Assembly (NCBI RefSeq): GCF_017808105.1
Contig: NZ_JADBHF010000003.1
Span: forward strand, 62,001-126,000
Direction: 5' to 3'
Source: Brevibacterium renqingii
GTDB taxonomy: Bacteria; Actinomycetota; Actinomycetes; Actinomycetales; Brevibacteriaceae
DNA: 64,000 bases
Part shown: piece by piece, positions 18,754-27,552 of the stretch
Numbering within the stretch: the first letter of the stretch is position 1
Layout of the letters: each line of letters starts with the position of its first letter
Position numbers and translations under genes: made by a program
Notes under the pieces: model-generated
The model's input: only the letters and a program-made list of their open reading frames with translations
Databases searched by the model: none
Told to the model about the DNA's origin: nothing

Positions 18754-18963
18754 GGCCCCACGCCGAACCGGCGGGAATATTGGCTTCGGACATCCCATGG
18801 ATCCAAGCCGGTCATCGATCGGGGCCCACGGAACCGGCACGCTGGGTGCGCATTCCTCCGGAGGCCACTACCGAAGACCGAAACGTCCATGGCAGGATTG
18901 TCCACCGCCAAGTCTACCGCAGAAGCACATGGTTCACCTCAGCCGAGCCGGCCGGAAGCACGA

Positions 18964-18991
18964 AAGCGCCCCACCCGGAGGTGGGACGCTT
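18964..18991 (-). terminator. rpsO terminator
   Basis: A 12-bp stem with one mismatch and a 4-nt loop (core CCCACC/GGTGGG) lies about 70 nt after the rpsO stop on the minus strand, followed by a short T-rich stretch. Confidence 0.65.
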
Positions 18992-19062
18992 CCATGACTG
19001 CTGCGCGAGGCCGCGATCGACGCCGGTCCAGGACGAACCGGCGACCGGGCGAACTCAGCGAA

Positions 19063-19332
19063 TCAGCGGCGCAGGCCGAGGCGCTTGATGAGCGAACGGT
19101 ATCGCTCGATGTCGACCTTCTGCAGGTACTTGAGCAGGCGACGGCGCTGACCGACCAGCAGGAGCAGGCCGCGACGCGAGTGATGGTCGTGCTTGTGATC
19201 CTTGAAGTGCTCGGTGAGGCCGGAGATCCGGCGGGTCAGCAGCGCAACCTGGACCTCGGGAGAACCGGTGTCGCCCTCGTGAGTTGCATATTCCTTGATG
19301 ATCTCTTGCTTCGTGGCAGTATCGAGAGCCAT
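19063..19332 (-). CDS. rpsO: 30S ribosomal protein S15
   Basis: This 89-residue protein begins [35 protein letters not shown] and ends [12 protein letters not shown], with the helical S15 fold and the rRNA-contacting [22 protein letters not shown] segment. S15 binds the central domain of 16S rRNA early in 30S assembly. The start has AGGAGA upstream. The rpsO-pnp order is conserved in bacteria. A terminator separates it from pnp, so pnp may rely on read-through or its own promoter. Confidence 0.97.
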   Translation of the reverse strand: MALDTATKQEIIKEYATHEGDTGSPEVQVALLTRRISGLTEHFKDHKHDHHSRRGLLLLVGQRRRLLKYLQKVDIERYRSLIKRLGLRR

Positions 19333-19424
19333 GGAGTTCTCCTATCGTGTCGTTGCGCGGCGCGACGACCTGAAGTCTTCGCACTGTGGGACCGCGGCCG
19401 GTGAAAACGGCAGAGATCAGCCTA

Positions 19425-20363
19425 TCAGGTGTGCAGGACCTCGCGCACATCGGCGATGTCCTCGTGCATCTGCGCGATGAGGTCCTCCATGCCGGTGAAG
19501 GCGACCTGGCCGCGGATGCGGGAGACGAATTCGAGGGTCATCTCACGGTCGTAGACGTCGAATTCGCCGAATTCCTTATCGAGCACATAGGCCTCGACGC
19601 GACGGGTGCTGCCTTTGAACGTCGGGTTCGTGCCCACCGAGATCGCCGCCGGGTACGCCTGTGCCTCACCGGAGAACGTCGCCCATCCGGCATAGACGCC
19701 GTCGGCGGGGACGAGCCCCTCGGGATCGTCGGAGAGATTCGCCGTAGGGAAGCCGAGATCGCGGCCGCGGGCGTCGCCGTGGACGACTGTGCCGTGGAGA
19801 GCATGGTACCGGCCGAGCTGATCGGCCACCTCGGCGACATCGCCGGCGGTGAGCTGTTCGCGGATGCGCGAAGAGGAGTAGCGGCCCCCGCGTCCGACCT
19901 CGTCGATCGTCTCGGTCCGGAACCCGAATCTCTCGCCGAGGCGGCGCAGCGTGTCGATGGTGCCTTCGTTGTCCTTGCCGAAGCGCACATCGTCGCCGAC
20001 GACGACGATGCGGACCCGCAGGGCCTCGACGAAGCAGGTGCGGACGAACTCTTCGGCCGACTGTGCGGCGAAGTCGAGGTCGTAGGGCTGGATCAGGAGC
20101 GCGTCGATCCCGGTCTCGGCGATGAGATCGGCCCGCTGTCGTGTGCTCGTGATCTTCACGGTCGGGTCGTCGGGGCGGTGGACCGTGCGCGGATGCGGGT
20201 CGAAGGTCATTGCGATCGACCGCAGGCCTTCCTGCCGGGCGAGTGCCGCGACGGTCCTGAGGACGGTCTGGTGACCGCGGTGCACACCGTCGAAGTTGCC
20301 GAGGGTGATGACGGTGCCGACATCGTCGACCTTCACTTCACCCAGTCCGTGATACAGCTCCAC
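19425..20363 (-). CDS. ribF: Bifunctional riboflavin kinase / FMN adenylyltransferase
   Basis: This 312-residue enzyme makes FMN and then FAD. The N-terminal nucleotidylyltransferase domain has GNFDGVHRGHQ (about residues 26-36). The C-terminal riboflavin kinase domain has GRDLGFPTANL with the conserved PTAN. GTG at 20363 is taken as start, with GGAAGGAG about 10 nt upstream; an upstream GTG is also in frame. It lies between truB and rpsO, as in other actinobacteria. SatD and a small membrane gene are inserted between truB and ribF. Confidence 0.95.
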   Translation of the reverse strand: MELYHGLGEVKVDDVGTVITLGNFDGVHRGHQTVLRTVAALARQEGLRSIAMTFDPHPRTVHRPDDPTVKITSTRQRADLIAETGIDALLIQPYDLDFAAQSAEEFVRTCFVEALRVRIVVVGDDVRFGKDNEGTIDTLRRLGERFGFRTETIDEVGRGGRYSSSRIREQLTAGDVAEVADQLGRYHALHGTVVHGDARGRDLGFPTANLSDDPEGLVPADGVYAGWATFSGEAQAYPAAISVGTNPTFKGSTRRVEAYVLDKEFGEFDVYDREMTLEFVSRIRGQVAFTGMEDLIAQMHEDIADVREVLHT

Positions 20364-20455
20364 CAGACGTTCGCTCCTTCCGTGCACCGACTCAGATTAT
20401 CGCAGAGATGATCGCGGTCCTAACCCACACCTCGCCGAGGCGGACGGGCCCGATC

Positions 20456-20827
20456 TCAGGTGATGACCGCCCAGCCGATGACGCCGATCAGGCAGGCGAA
20501 GGCGATCGAGACGAAGGTGCCGATGATGAACCTCTCCCCCGCCGCGGCCGAGGATTTGATCTCGGCGAAGCGGCCCAGCCCCTTGACCGCGATGACCACG
20601 GCCATGAGCTCGGGGCGCCCGAGGACGATGGCCCCGGCGATGAGTGCGCGTTCGACGATGCCGACCCACAGGCCCCCGCGCAGGACCTCGATCTCCTCGG
20701 TGCCGGTGCGCGTGGGCTTCTCGCCCGGGCCCGCATGCGTCAGACGGAGGAACAGCGGCACCAGCGGCCAGCCGATGAGCGCGGCGGCGACCGCGGCCGC
20801 GACGGCGATGAGGACCTCAGTCCACAT
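20456..20827 (-). CDS. Small integral membrane protein, partner of SatD
   Basis: This 123-residue protein has an N-terminal membrane helix (LIAVAAAVAAALIGWPLVPLFL), a central hydrophobic pair and a C-terminal helix (IIGTFVSIAFACLIGVIGWAVI). I do not recognise an enzymatic motif. It overlaps the satD gene by 11 nt and is therefore coupled to it. Membrane partners following SatD genes are a recurring arrangement. A role in envelope or acid stress can only be suggested from that pairing. Confidence 0.75.
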   Translation of the reverse strand: MWTEVLIAVAAAVAAALIGWPLVPLFLRLTHAGPGEKPTRTGTEEIEVLRGGLWVGIVERALIAGAIVLGRPELMAVVIAVKGLGRFAEIKSSAAAGERFIIGTFVSIAFACLIGVIGWAVIT

Positions 20828-21431
20828 GAGCTCCTCCTTCCGCCAGTCCTAGGTGGTGGGCGGCGAGTCCCTGGCCGCCGGCGACGATCTCGGCGGTGCC
20901 CTGTGCGAGCACCCGGGACACGGCCTGCTGGGAGACATCGAAGTGCTCGGCGATCTCGGTCTGCGTCGCCTCGGGACGGTCGAGGCGGAAGCCGACGTAG
21001 CCGCGTGACTGGCTCCGCAGCTCTTCGAGCGCGCTGACGAGCAGCCGCAGGGCCGCCTCGGCGAAGGCGGGATGGACCGAGCGGTCCTGCTCGATGCCGG
21101 AGCGCACGACGAGGTGGCCGGGCGCGGACTTCGCAGCCTCGACGGCCTGCCGGGCGGCGTAGACGGCCTGCCCTCTGGCTTCGACGGTCGTCTCGGGCAG
21201 CGGCCGTTCGACTTCGCCGATGCCGATGCCGATGTGCCAGCCGGAGACGACGGCAAGCCGGCGCACCGCCTCGGCGACGGCCGACGGGTCCGCAAGGACG
21301 CCCTGGGCCTCGTCACCGATGGTGCGGGAGAACGGAACGAGAGCGTCGACCGGCTCGAGCGCCTGCAGCACTGCGGGCACGGCATCGGCGGCCCGACGCG
21401 ATTCCCGTTGGTCGACGGTCATGACGAACAT
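20817..21431 (-). CDS. SatD-family protein with C-terminal helix-turn-helix
   Basis: This 204-residue protein starts MFVMTVDQRESRRAADAVP, the usual SatD opening, and ends with a MarR/winged-helix-like segment (TQTEIAEHFDVSQQAVSRVLAQ). SatD was first described in streptococcal acid tolerance; its biochemical function is not established. The start at 21431 lacks a good Shine-Dalgarno. A 21-bp inverted repeat (21475-21495) lies 44 nt upstream, right behind the truB stop, and may be its own operator given the DNA-binding segment. Confidence 0.8.
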   Translation of the reverse strand: MFVMTVDQRESRRAADAVPAVLQALEPVDALVPFSRTIGDEAQGVLADPSAVAEAVRRLAVVSGWHIGIGIGEVERPLPETTVEARGQAVYAARQAVEAAKSAPGHLVVRSGIEQDRSVHPAFAEAALRLLVSALEELRSQSRGYVGFRLDRPEATQTEIAEHFDVSQQAVSRVLAQGTAEIVAGGQGLAAHHLGLAEGGAHVD

Positions 21432-21474
21432 GCCCCAATTACAGCAGATCCCTCGACCATGCACAAAACATTTG

Positions 21475-21495
21475 ATTGTAAATGCGGATTACAAT
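21475..21495. promoter_or_regulatory. Inverted repeat ATTGTAA-N7-TTACAAT upstream of satD
   Basis: Perfect 7-bp arms are separated by 7 bp, in a strikingly AT-rich patch. On the minus strand the second arm contains TACAAT, a good -10 element, so a bound protein would block transcription of satD. The SatD helix-turn-helix is the nearest candidate binder (inference). Confidence 0.55.
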
Positions 21496-21506
21496 GTATC
21501 TCGTTG

Positions 21507-22424
21507 TCAGGCGAGGTCGATGGCGAAGGCCGTGAGTGACTTGAGGCCGCCGGAGCGCACCTCGGCGACGGAGACGAGGGCCTCCTCCCAGATCACCGCC
21601 ACTTCGCCGGAGGAACCGGCGATGCCGTCACAGACGGCGACGGTCTTGCCCTGCATGAGTGCCTTGGCCTGCTCGCCCCCGACTCGGACGACGGGCAGAA
21701 GGGTGCGGGCGACCTCGGCGAGAGATATGAGTTCGGGAGCCGGGACGTCGAGGTCCTCGGGCAGGGAGACGGCACGGTCGAGGTCGAATGCGCCGACTCT
21801 GGTGCGACGCAGCGCGGTGAGATGCCCGAAGACGCCGAGGTCGGCGCCGATGTCACGGGCCAGGGCGCGCACATAGGTGCCCGAGGAGCAGTCGACCTCG
21901 ACATCGACGTCGATATGGCCGTCGGAGGCGGCGAACCGGATGTCGAAGACCTCGAAGGAGGAGACCTCGACCCGGCGGGCCTTGAGTTCGACCTCCTCAC
22001 CGGCCCGCACCCGGGCGTAGGAGCGTCTGCCGTCGACCTTGATCGCCGAGACGGCGCTGGGGACCTGGTCGATCAAGCCGCGCTGGGCGGCGACCGCGGC
22101 TTCGATGGATGCCGCGTCGACGCCGGCAAGAGCTTCTGGCCGCGCGAAGCGGTCGGCCTCGGAGTCGGCGTCGTCCGTGGGCGTCGAGGACCCCAGACGG
22201 ATGGTGGCCCGGTAGGTCTTCGACACACCGGTGATGTAGCCGAGCAGCTTGGTGCCGCGGCCGAGGCCGAGCACGAGCACTCCCGTGGCCATCGGGTCGA
22301 GGGTTCCGGCGTGGCCGACCTTCTTGGTCCCGTACCAGCGTCGGATGCGTGAGACCACGCCGTGCGAGCTCAGGCCCTGCGGTTTGTCGCAGACGAGGAT
22401 GCCCTGCGGGGAAGAATCGCTCAC
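21507..22424 (-). CDS. truB: tRNA pseudouridine(55) synthase
   Basis: This 305-residue enzyme isomerises U55 of the tRNA T-loop. The catalytic Asp43 lies in HAGTLDPMATGVLVLGLG, and the second signature is SSGTYVRALARDIG. The C-terminal part carries a PUA-like tail (LLPVVRVGGEQAKALMQGKTV). The start is GTG at 22424, 11 nt after the hydrolase gene stop. It belongs to the nusA-infB-rbfA-truB cluster. Confidence 0.96.
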   Translation of the reverse strand: MSDSSPQGILVCDKPQGLSSHGVVSRIRRWYGTKKVGHAGTLDPMATGVLVLGLGRGTKLLGYITGVSKTYRATIRLGSSTPTDDADSEADRFARPEALAGVDAASIEAAVAAQRGLIDQVPSAVSAIKVDGRRSYARVRAGEEVELKARRVEVSSFEVFDIRFAASDGHIDVDVEVDCSSGTYVRALARDIGADLGVFGHLTALRRTRVGAFDLDRAVSLPEDLDVPAPELISLAEVARTLLPVVRVGGEQAKALMQGKTVAVCDGIAGSSGEVAVIWEEALVSVAEVRSGGLKSLTAFAIDLA

Positions 22425-22435
22425 AGTCGTGGCGA

Positions 22436-23320
22436 TCAGTTGAAGGACGCGTGCACGTGGTCGAAGTGGTTGGCGGTCGCGCTGCCGCGATCCTCCATGC
22501 TCTTCCAGCCCTGACCGGGCATCCAGATGCGCTGCTTCCAGATGACGTACTTGACGTTGAGGCTGCCCTGGTTCTTGATCAGGTAGTCGGCGATGCGATC
22601 GCCGGTCGAACCGGTGATCATGATGTCCACGGCCTCACCGGTGTTGTGGTCCGAACCGGTGCCCGGGCGGCGACCGCCGAAGGTCTTGACCTCGGGGAAC
22701 TTCGCGCACACTGCACGGTAGCCGTTGACGGCGTTGGGCAGCAGTCCGGATTCGATCGACGAGGACACGTCGCACGGCGGCGCCGAGGTGTCGCTCGAGG
22801 TGCCTTCGCCCTCGGAGGACTTCTCGTCAGAGGAAGAAGACGAGGAGGAGGATTCCTCACTGCTCTTGCTCGACTGCGCAGACGATGAGGATTCGGCGGT
22901 CGGCTTCGGCTTCGGAGCCTTGACCTCGAGAGTGGTCTTCGACGACTTGTTCTTGTACTTCGGATCGTCCTTGACCTTCTCGAGGTACTCCTCGCCGGCC
23001 TTCTTGCGCTGCGCGTCGATCTCGTCCTGACTCACCGACGAGGGACTCGTCGACTCCTCGGGAGTCGTGCTCGCGGCCTCGGTGGTGACATTTCCGGACT
23101 CGGGCGGTCCCATGACGACGGTCGAGCCGACCACGGCGGCGGTCGCGGCGGCCGGAACGGCGATCGCAGCGACGACGGGACGCTGCTTGACGGTCGCCAG
23201 CACGGAGGTCGCCGTTGACGGCACGTTCGCTGAGTGCCGGCCTGCGGAGCGCTTGCTGGGCGTCAGATCCCGGACGAGCTGCTTCGCAAACGACGGCTTC
23301 GGTGAAGAGTGCTTACCCAA
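22436..23320 (-). CDS. Secreted or membrane-anchored peptidoglycan hydrolase-like protein (VldE/VanY-like C-terminal domain)
   Basis: This 294-residue protein has a basic N terminus, one membrane segment (about residues 49-70) and a Ser/Glu-rich low-complexity linker (about 85-180). The compact C-terminal domain begins GLLPNAVNGYRAV. SDHNTGEAVDIMI and NHFDHVHASF supply His/Asp ligands as in zinc DD-peptidases. It probably acts on cell wall outside the membrane. The start is TTG at 23320, with AAGGGA 8 nt upstream. It interrupts the rbfA-truB pair and has its own promoter and possible MtrA-like boxes. Confidence 0.8.
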   Translation of the reverse strand: MGKHSSPKPSFAKQLVRDLTPSKRSAGRHSANVPSTATSVLATVKQRPVVAAIAVPAAATAAVVGSTVVMGPPESGNVTTEAASTTPEESTSPSSVSQDEIDAQRKKAGEEYLEKVKDDPKYKNKSSKTTLEVKAPKPKPTAESSSSAQSSKSSEESSSSSSSSDEKSSEGEGTSSDTSAPPCDVSSSIESGLLPNAVNGYRAVCAKFPEVKTFGGRRPGTGSDHNTGEAVDIMITGSTGDRIADYLIKNQGSLNVKYVIWKQRIWMPGQGWKSMEDRGSATANHFDHVHASFN

Positions 23321-23342
23321 TGCAGAATTCCCTTAACAGAGT

Positions 23343-23403
23343 CGTAATCGTTTCGTTACCGGAAAAAGTCTACGGCACCGGGGAAAGATAACAAAACTGT
23401 TAC
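23343..23403 (-). promoter_or_regulatory. Promoter with MtrA-like repeats upstream of the hydrolase gene
   Basis: TTGTTA (23389-23394) and TAGACT (23367-23372) on the minus strand are spaced 16 nt. GTAACA and GTTATC flank the -35 at 23387-23403. A second pair, GTAACG and ATTACG spaced 11 nt, lies at 23343-23359 just after the predicted start. MtrA, which controls cell-wall hydrolases in actinobacteria, binds repeated GTAAC-like boxes; the match here is only approximate. Confidence 0.4.
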
Positions 23404-23438
23404 GAGAAGATTTTTCTGCACGTGACGAAGATCAACGT

Positions 23439-23876
23439 TCAGTCCTCGTCATCGGCGTCCTCGTTCTTCTTGTACGGATCGGCCTCGCCTGCGGGCGAGG
23501 CGTTCTCGGCCAGTCCCGCCACACGCGCATCGTCGGCGGCGGCCTCGGCCAGCAGTCCGTCGAGGCGAGCGGCTGCCTCGGGGACGGCGTCGGCGATGAA
23601 TTCGAGGCTCGGGGTCAGACGGATCGTCAGTCCCTTGCCCACCTCGGAGCGGATGAAGCCCTTCGCAGATTCGAGCGCCTTGCCCGTGGAGACTAGGTCC
23701 TGACCGTCGCCGAAGACGGTGTAGAAGATCGTGGCGTGCTGCAGATCGCCGGTCACCCGCACATCGGTGACGGTGACGAAGCCGAGGCGCGGATCCTTGA
23801 GCCGACGCTCGATCGTGCTGGCGACGATGACCTTGATCTGGTCGGCGATCTTGCGGGCCCGAGTCGGGTCTGCCAT
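23439..23876 (-). CDS. rbfA: Ribosome-binding factor A
   Basis: This 145-residue KH-fold protein is needed for 16S rRNA 5'-end maturation and cold adaptation. The conserved [20 protein letters not shown] helix and the [21 protein letters not shown] strand region are present. The C terminus is an acidic tail beyond the family core. The start ATG is at 23876, and preceding codons of the longer ORF are intergenic. It follows infB after a strong hairpin (23979-24016), so part of its expression may depend on read-through. Confidence 0.95.
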   Translation of the reverse strand: MADPTRARKIADQIKVIVASTIERRLKDPRLGFVTVTDVRVTGDLQHATIFYTVFGDGQDLVSTGKALESAKGFIRSEVGKGLTIRLTPSLEFIADAVPEAAARLDGLLAEAAADDARVAGLAENASPAGEADPYKKNEDADDED

Positions 23877-23978
23877 GGTGTTGTCCTTTGTTTCGGGGTC
23901 GGAGCTGATCTCCGGCCACATCTTATCCGTGGTAGGGCCGCACCTCGCGATCGACGAGGCTCGGCCCGAGAGTCGAAG

Positions 23979-24016
23979 CGGCTCCGGCCGATCCCTTCCG
24001 GGACCGACCGGAGCCG
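23979..24016 (-). terminator. Hairpin between infB and rbfA
   Basis: A 17-bp stem with two non-canonical or wobble positions and a 4-nt loop sits 45 nt after the infB stop. The outer part is GGCTCCGG/CCGGAGCC. No T-run follows. It may attenuate or process the infB-rbfA transcript. Confidence 0.65.
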
Positions 24017-24061
24017 TCAGCATCGACCCGTGGTGTCAGGGTCGAGTCGCGCGAACTCGGT

Positions 24062-26980
24062 TCAGTCGCGCGGCTTCTCCTGCATCTCGAAAGTCTCGAT
24101 GATGTCACCGACGCGCAGGTCGTTGAACTTGCCGAGGCCGATGCCGCACTCGTAGCCCTCGCGGACCTCCGTGGCATCGTCCTTGAACCGGCGCAGCGAC
24201 TCGATCTGGACGTTGTCGCCGATGACGACTCCGTCGCGGGTGACCCGAGCGGTCGAGTTGCGCTTGATGAGACCGTCGCGGACGATCGAGCCGGCGATGT
24301 TGCCGAACTTCGAGGACCGGAAGACCTCGCGGATCTCCGCGGTGCCCGTCTGGACCTCTTCGAACTCGGGCTTGAGCATGCCCTTGAGCGAGCTCTCGAT
24401 GTCCTCGATCGCCTGGTAGATGACCGAGTAGTAGCGCACATCGACGCCTTCGCGGTCGGCCAGGTCGCGAGCCTTCGCTTCCGGACGGACGTTGAAGCCG
24501 AGGACGATCGCGTTGTCGACCGTGGCCAGGTTGATGTCGTTCTCCGTGATCGCACCGACGCCGCGGTGGATGATGCGCAGATCGACGTCGTCGCCCACAT
24601 CGATCTTGAGCAGCGAATCCTCGAGTGCCTCGACGGCACCGGAGACGTCGCCCTTGAGGATGAGGTTGAGCATGTCGACCTTGCCCTCGGCCAGAGCCTT
24701 GGTGAAGTCCTCGAGGCTGATCCGCTTGCGACCGCGGGCCTGAGCGGCGTTGCGCTCGATGGCGTCGCGCTTCTCGGCGATCTGGCGCGCGGTGCGATCG
24801 TCATCGGTGGAGATGAACGAATCACCGGCACGCGGCACGGAGGACAGACCGAGCACCTGCACCGGACGGGACGGACCGGCCGCCTCGACCTGGTTGCCGT
24901 TCTCGTCGAACATCGCACGCACACGGCCATAGGCGGTGCCGCAGACGATGGCATCGCCCTGGCGCAGGGTGCCGGACTCGACGAGCACGGTAGCCACGGC
25001 TCCGCGGCCCTTGTCGAGCTTGGCCTCGATCGCGATGCCGCGAGCGGACTTGTCGGGGTTCGCCCGCAGGTCCAGGGCGGCATCGGTCGTCAGCAGCACG
25101 GACTCGAGCAGCTGGTCGATGCCCTCGCGCTTGAGCGCGGAGATCGGCACGAACATCGTCTCGCCGCCGTACTCTTCGGCCACGAGGTTGTATTCGGTCA
25201 GCTGCTGCATGACCTTGGCGGGGTTCGCACCCTCCTTGTCGATCTTGTTGACGGCCACGACGATCGGCACATCGGCCGCCTGGGCGTGGTTGAGCGCTTC
25301 GACGGTCTGCGGCATCACACCGTCATCGGCGGCGACCACGAGGATCGCGAGGTCCGTCGACTTCGCACCGCGGGCACGCATGGCGGTGAACGCCTCGTGG
25401 CCCGGGGTGTCGAGGAAGGTGAGCTTGCGCTCCTGACCCTCATGGTCGACCTCGACCTGGTAGGCACCGATGTGCTGGGTGATTCCGCCGGCCTCGCGGG
25501 AGGCGACATTGGCCGAACGGATCGCATCGAGCAGCTTGGTCTTGCCGTGGTCGACGTGACCCATGACGGTGATGACCGGCGGGCGGGCGGCGAGATCCTC
25601 GTCGTCCTCCTCGGCGGCTTCGGCGTCGAGGTCGATGTCGAAGGTCTCGAGCAGCTCACGGTCCTCGTCCTCGGGCGAGACGATCTCGATCTTGTAGCCG
25701 AGCTCCTCGCCGAGGACCTCGAAGGTCGCCTCGTCGAGGGACTGCGTGATCGTCGCCATCTCACCGAGGTGGAAGAGCACGGTCACGAGGTTCGTCGGAT
25801 CCGTGTTGATCTTCTCGGCGAAGTCCGCGAGCGAGGAGCCGCGACGCAGACGCAGCGGCGTATTGCCGTCTCCGCGGGGAACGGTGACGCCGCCGACCGA
25901 CGGAGCCTGCATCTGCTCGAGCTCTGCGCGCTTCGCCCGCTTCGACTTCCGTCCCTTCTGACGGGGACCTCCGCCGCGACCGAATGCACCCTGGGTGCTT
26001 CCGCGACCGCGACCGGAGCCGCGTCCGCCGGGACCGCCGGGTCCACGACGCGGGCCGCCGCCCGGAGCACCGGCCGGAGCGCCGGGTCCGCCGCCGGGAG
26101 CGTTGCCGCGACCGCCGCCGCGGCCACGACCGGGAGCGGGCTTGTTCAGTGCCGAGTTCTTCAGCATCGAGGGATTGGGGCGGGGTGCGCCCGGGCGCGG
26201 TCCGGGACGGGGAGCGCTCGAGGCCTCCTCACCGGTTCCGCGCGGCTTCTGACCCGGCTTCGGCATGCCCTGTGAGGAAGCGAAGGGGTTGTTGCCGGGG
26301 CGTCCGCCCTGGCCGCCCTGACCACCGGGACGACCGCCCGGCTTGGGTCCGCGGCCACCGGGCTTCGGCATGCCCTGCGACGAGGCGAAGGGGTTGTTGC
26401 CCGGGCGCGCGGAACGGCCACCGGGTTTCGGGGCCGCGGGCTTGGCTGCGCCGCCGGGCTTGGGTGCGCCGGGCTTCGGGGCACCGGGCTTGGGAGCGCC
26501 CGGCTTCGGAGCCGCGCCACGGCTCGGCTTGGCCTCGGGTGCGGCCGTCTCTGCGGTCTCTGCCGCTTCAGCCGGTTTGGGGGCCGCAGGAGCCGCAGGC
26601 TTGGCGCCCGGCTTCGGTGCGGGCTTCGCCGCGGATTCGGTCGCCTCGGCGGGCTTGGGCTTCGCCGGGCTCGACGGCTTCGCCGGGGTCGACTTGGGCG
26701 TCGACTTCGCGCCGGGCTTGGGGGCCGGCTTCGCTCCGGGTTTCGGGGCTCCGGGCTTTGCCGCCGGCTTGGCGGCGGACTTCTTCGCAGCTCCGCCGGA
26801 CTTCTCACCATCGGCGGGAGCGGAATCGGCGAAAGCCTCCTTCACTCGGCGCACGACGGGCGCTTCGAGTGTCGACGAGGCCGAGCGAACGAATTCGCCC
26901 ATGTCCTGGAGCTTCTCGAGGACGTTCTTACTGGTTGTGCCGAGCTCTTTCGCGAGCTCATGGACACGGGGCTTTGCCAC
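24062..26980 (-). CDS. infB: Translation initiation factor IF-2
   Basis: This 972-residue GTPase delivers fMet-tRNA to the 30S subunit. The N-terminal IF2N motif ([20 protein letters not shown]) is followed by about 300 residues rich in Ala, Pro, Gly and Lys with KPGAPKPG repeats. The G domain has [16 protein letters not shown], then [15 protein letters not shown] and VNKID, followed by the C-terminal beta-barrel domains. The segment [14 protein letters not shown] occurs twice in the linker. The start is GTG at 26980 behind AGGAGA. It is part of the rimP-nusA-ylxR-infB cluster. Confidence 0.96.
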   Translation of the reverse strand: MAKPRVHELAKELGTTSKNVLEKLQDMGEFVRSASSTLEAPVVRRVKEAFADSAPADGEKSGGAAKKSAAKPAAKPGAPKPGAKPAPKPGAKSTPKSTPAKPSSPAKPKPAEATESAAKPAPKPGAKPAAPAAPKPAEAAETAETAAPEAKPSRGAAPKPGAPKPGAPKPGAPKPGGAAKPAAPKPGGRSARPGNNPFASSQGMPKPGGRGPKPGGRPGGQGGQGGRPGNNPFASSQGMPKPGQKPRGTGEEASSAPRPGPRPGAPRPNPSMLKNSALNKPAPGRGRGGGRGNAPGGGPGAPAGAPGGGPRRGPGGPGGRGSGRGRGSTQGAFGRGGGPRQKGRKSKRAKRAELEQMQAPSVGGVTVPRGDGNTPLRLRRGSSLADFAEKINTDPTNLVTVLFHLGEMATITQSLDEATFEVLGEELGYKIEIVSPEDEDRELLETFDIDLDAEAAEEDDEDLAARPPVITVMGHVDHGKTKLLDAIRSANVASREAGGITQHIGAYQVEVDHEGQERKLTFLDTPGHEAFTAMRARGAKSTDLAILVVAADDGVMPQTVEALNHAQAADVPIVVAVNKIDKEGANPAKVMQQLTEYNLVAEEYGGETMFVPISALKREGIDQLLESVLLTTDAALDLRANPDKSARGIAIEAKLDKGRGAVATVLVESGTLRQGDAIVCGTAYGRVRAMFDENGNQVEAAGPSRPVQVLGLSSVPRAGDSFISTDDDRTARQIAEKRDAIERNAAQARGRKRISLEDFTKALAEGKVDMLNLILKGDVSGAVEALEDSLLKIDVGDDVDLRIIHRGVGAITENDINLATVDNAIVLGFNVRPEAKARDLADREGVDVRYYSVIYQAIEDIESSLKGMLKPEFEEVQTGTAEIREVFRSSKFGNIAGSIVRDGLIKRNSTARVTRDGVVIGDNVQIESLRRFKDDATEVREGYECGIGLGKFNDLRVGDIIETFEMQEKPRD

Positions 26981-27112
26981 AGTTCTCCTGTCCGGGTTCT
27001 TTCCCGGTCAGGAAAGAACCTCATCAATGAAGAGCAGTACTCATCTCACTGCTCTCTCGAATTCCGTTTGGGTGTCATCGTGCGACACTCACAACTTGTC
27101 ATCCATTCTCAG

Positions 27113-27451
27113 CTACCCGTTCTCTTTGGGTTCGGTCTCCAGCCTCGGCAGATCCGAGGCGGTGATCTTCGTTCGAAAGGCTCGAGCGAAGGGGGCAGTG
27201 GTCCGTGCCTTGGCCAGGCACTTCTCATCGGGGTGCACCCAGGCACCACGTCCGGGCAGTGTCGCTGACACGTCGTGGACGACGGCGGGGCGCTGATCGG
27301 GGCGGAACACGAAACGTGTCAGCTCGCTCCGATCGGCCTTCTGCCTGCAGGCGATGCACGTCCTGAGGGGTCCATCGCCGGCATTCACAATGAATGATTC
27401 TACAGCACGCACGCCCCGGCTCGCGCCAAGGGGGACAGTGGTGCGGGTCAC
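27113..27451 (-). CDS. YlxR-family (DUF448) nucleic-acid-binding protein
   Basis: This 112-residue protein has the YlxR core (GPLRTCIACRQKADRSELTRFV; PGRGAWVHPDEKCLAKA), which forms a small RNA-binding fold. The homologue RnpM modulates RNase P in Bacillus. Always found between nusA and infB, as here. The start at GTG 27451 is the longest option; the conserved part begins about 25 residues in, so a later start is possible. Confidence 0.85.
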   Translation of the reverse strand: MTRTTVPLGASRGVRAVESFIVNAGDGPLRTCIACRQKADRSELTRFVFRPDQRPAVVHDVSATLPGRGAWVHPDEKCLAKARTTAPFARAFRTKITASDLPRLETEPKENG

Positions 27452-27481
27452 GCGACGGCGCTGCGCCCCGGGAGCGGTCGG

Positions 27482-27550
27482 GTCCTGAGTCCTTCGACGG
27501 CCGCCTCCTGAGCCTCTCGACGGCCGCGTCCTGAGTCCCGCGACGGCCGG
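27482..27550. repeat. Three 23-bp tandem repeats behind nusA
   Basis: Three units of 23 bp each contain CCTGAG near the start and CGACGGCC near the end, with a few differences between units. They fill the gap between the nusA stop and ylxR and end directly at the nusA stop codon. No coding or hairpin function is evident. Confidence 0.75.
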
Positions 27551-27552
27551 GT

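Larger units (their letters stand above)
18661..19062. other. 402-bp intergenic region between pnp and rpsO
   Basis: This region holds the pnp leader with two hairpins (18703-18753) and the rpsO terminator (18964-18991). I see no convincing gene or tRNA. Short ORFs here have no ribosome binding sites or recognisable products. A TACAAT hexamer close to the pnp ribosome binding site is too near the start to serve as its promoter. Confidence 0.6.

Noticed and set aside
18661..19062. tRNA gene or extra small protein in the pnp-rpsO gap
   Set aside because: No cloverleaf could be formed from the sequence, and the ORFs there lack start signals and recognisable products.
24566..26275. 569-codon plus-strand ORF opposite infB
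   Set aside because: Antisense artefact of the GC-rich infB linker and G domain.
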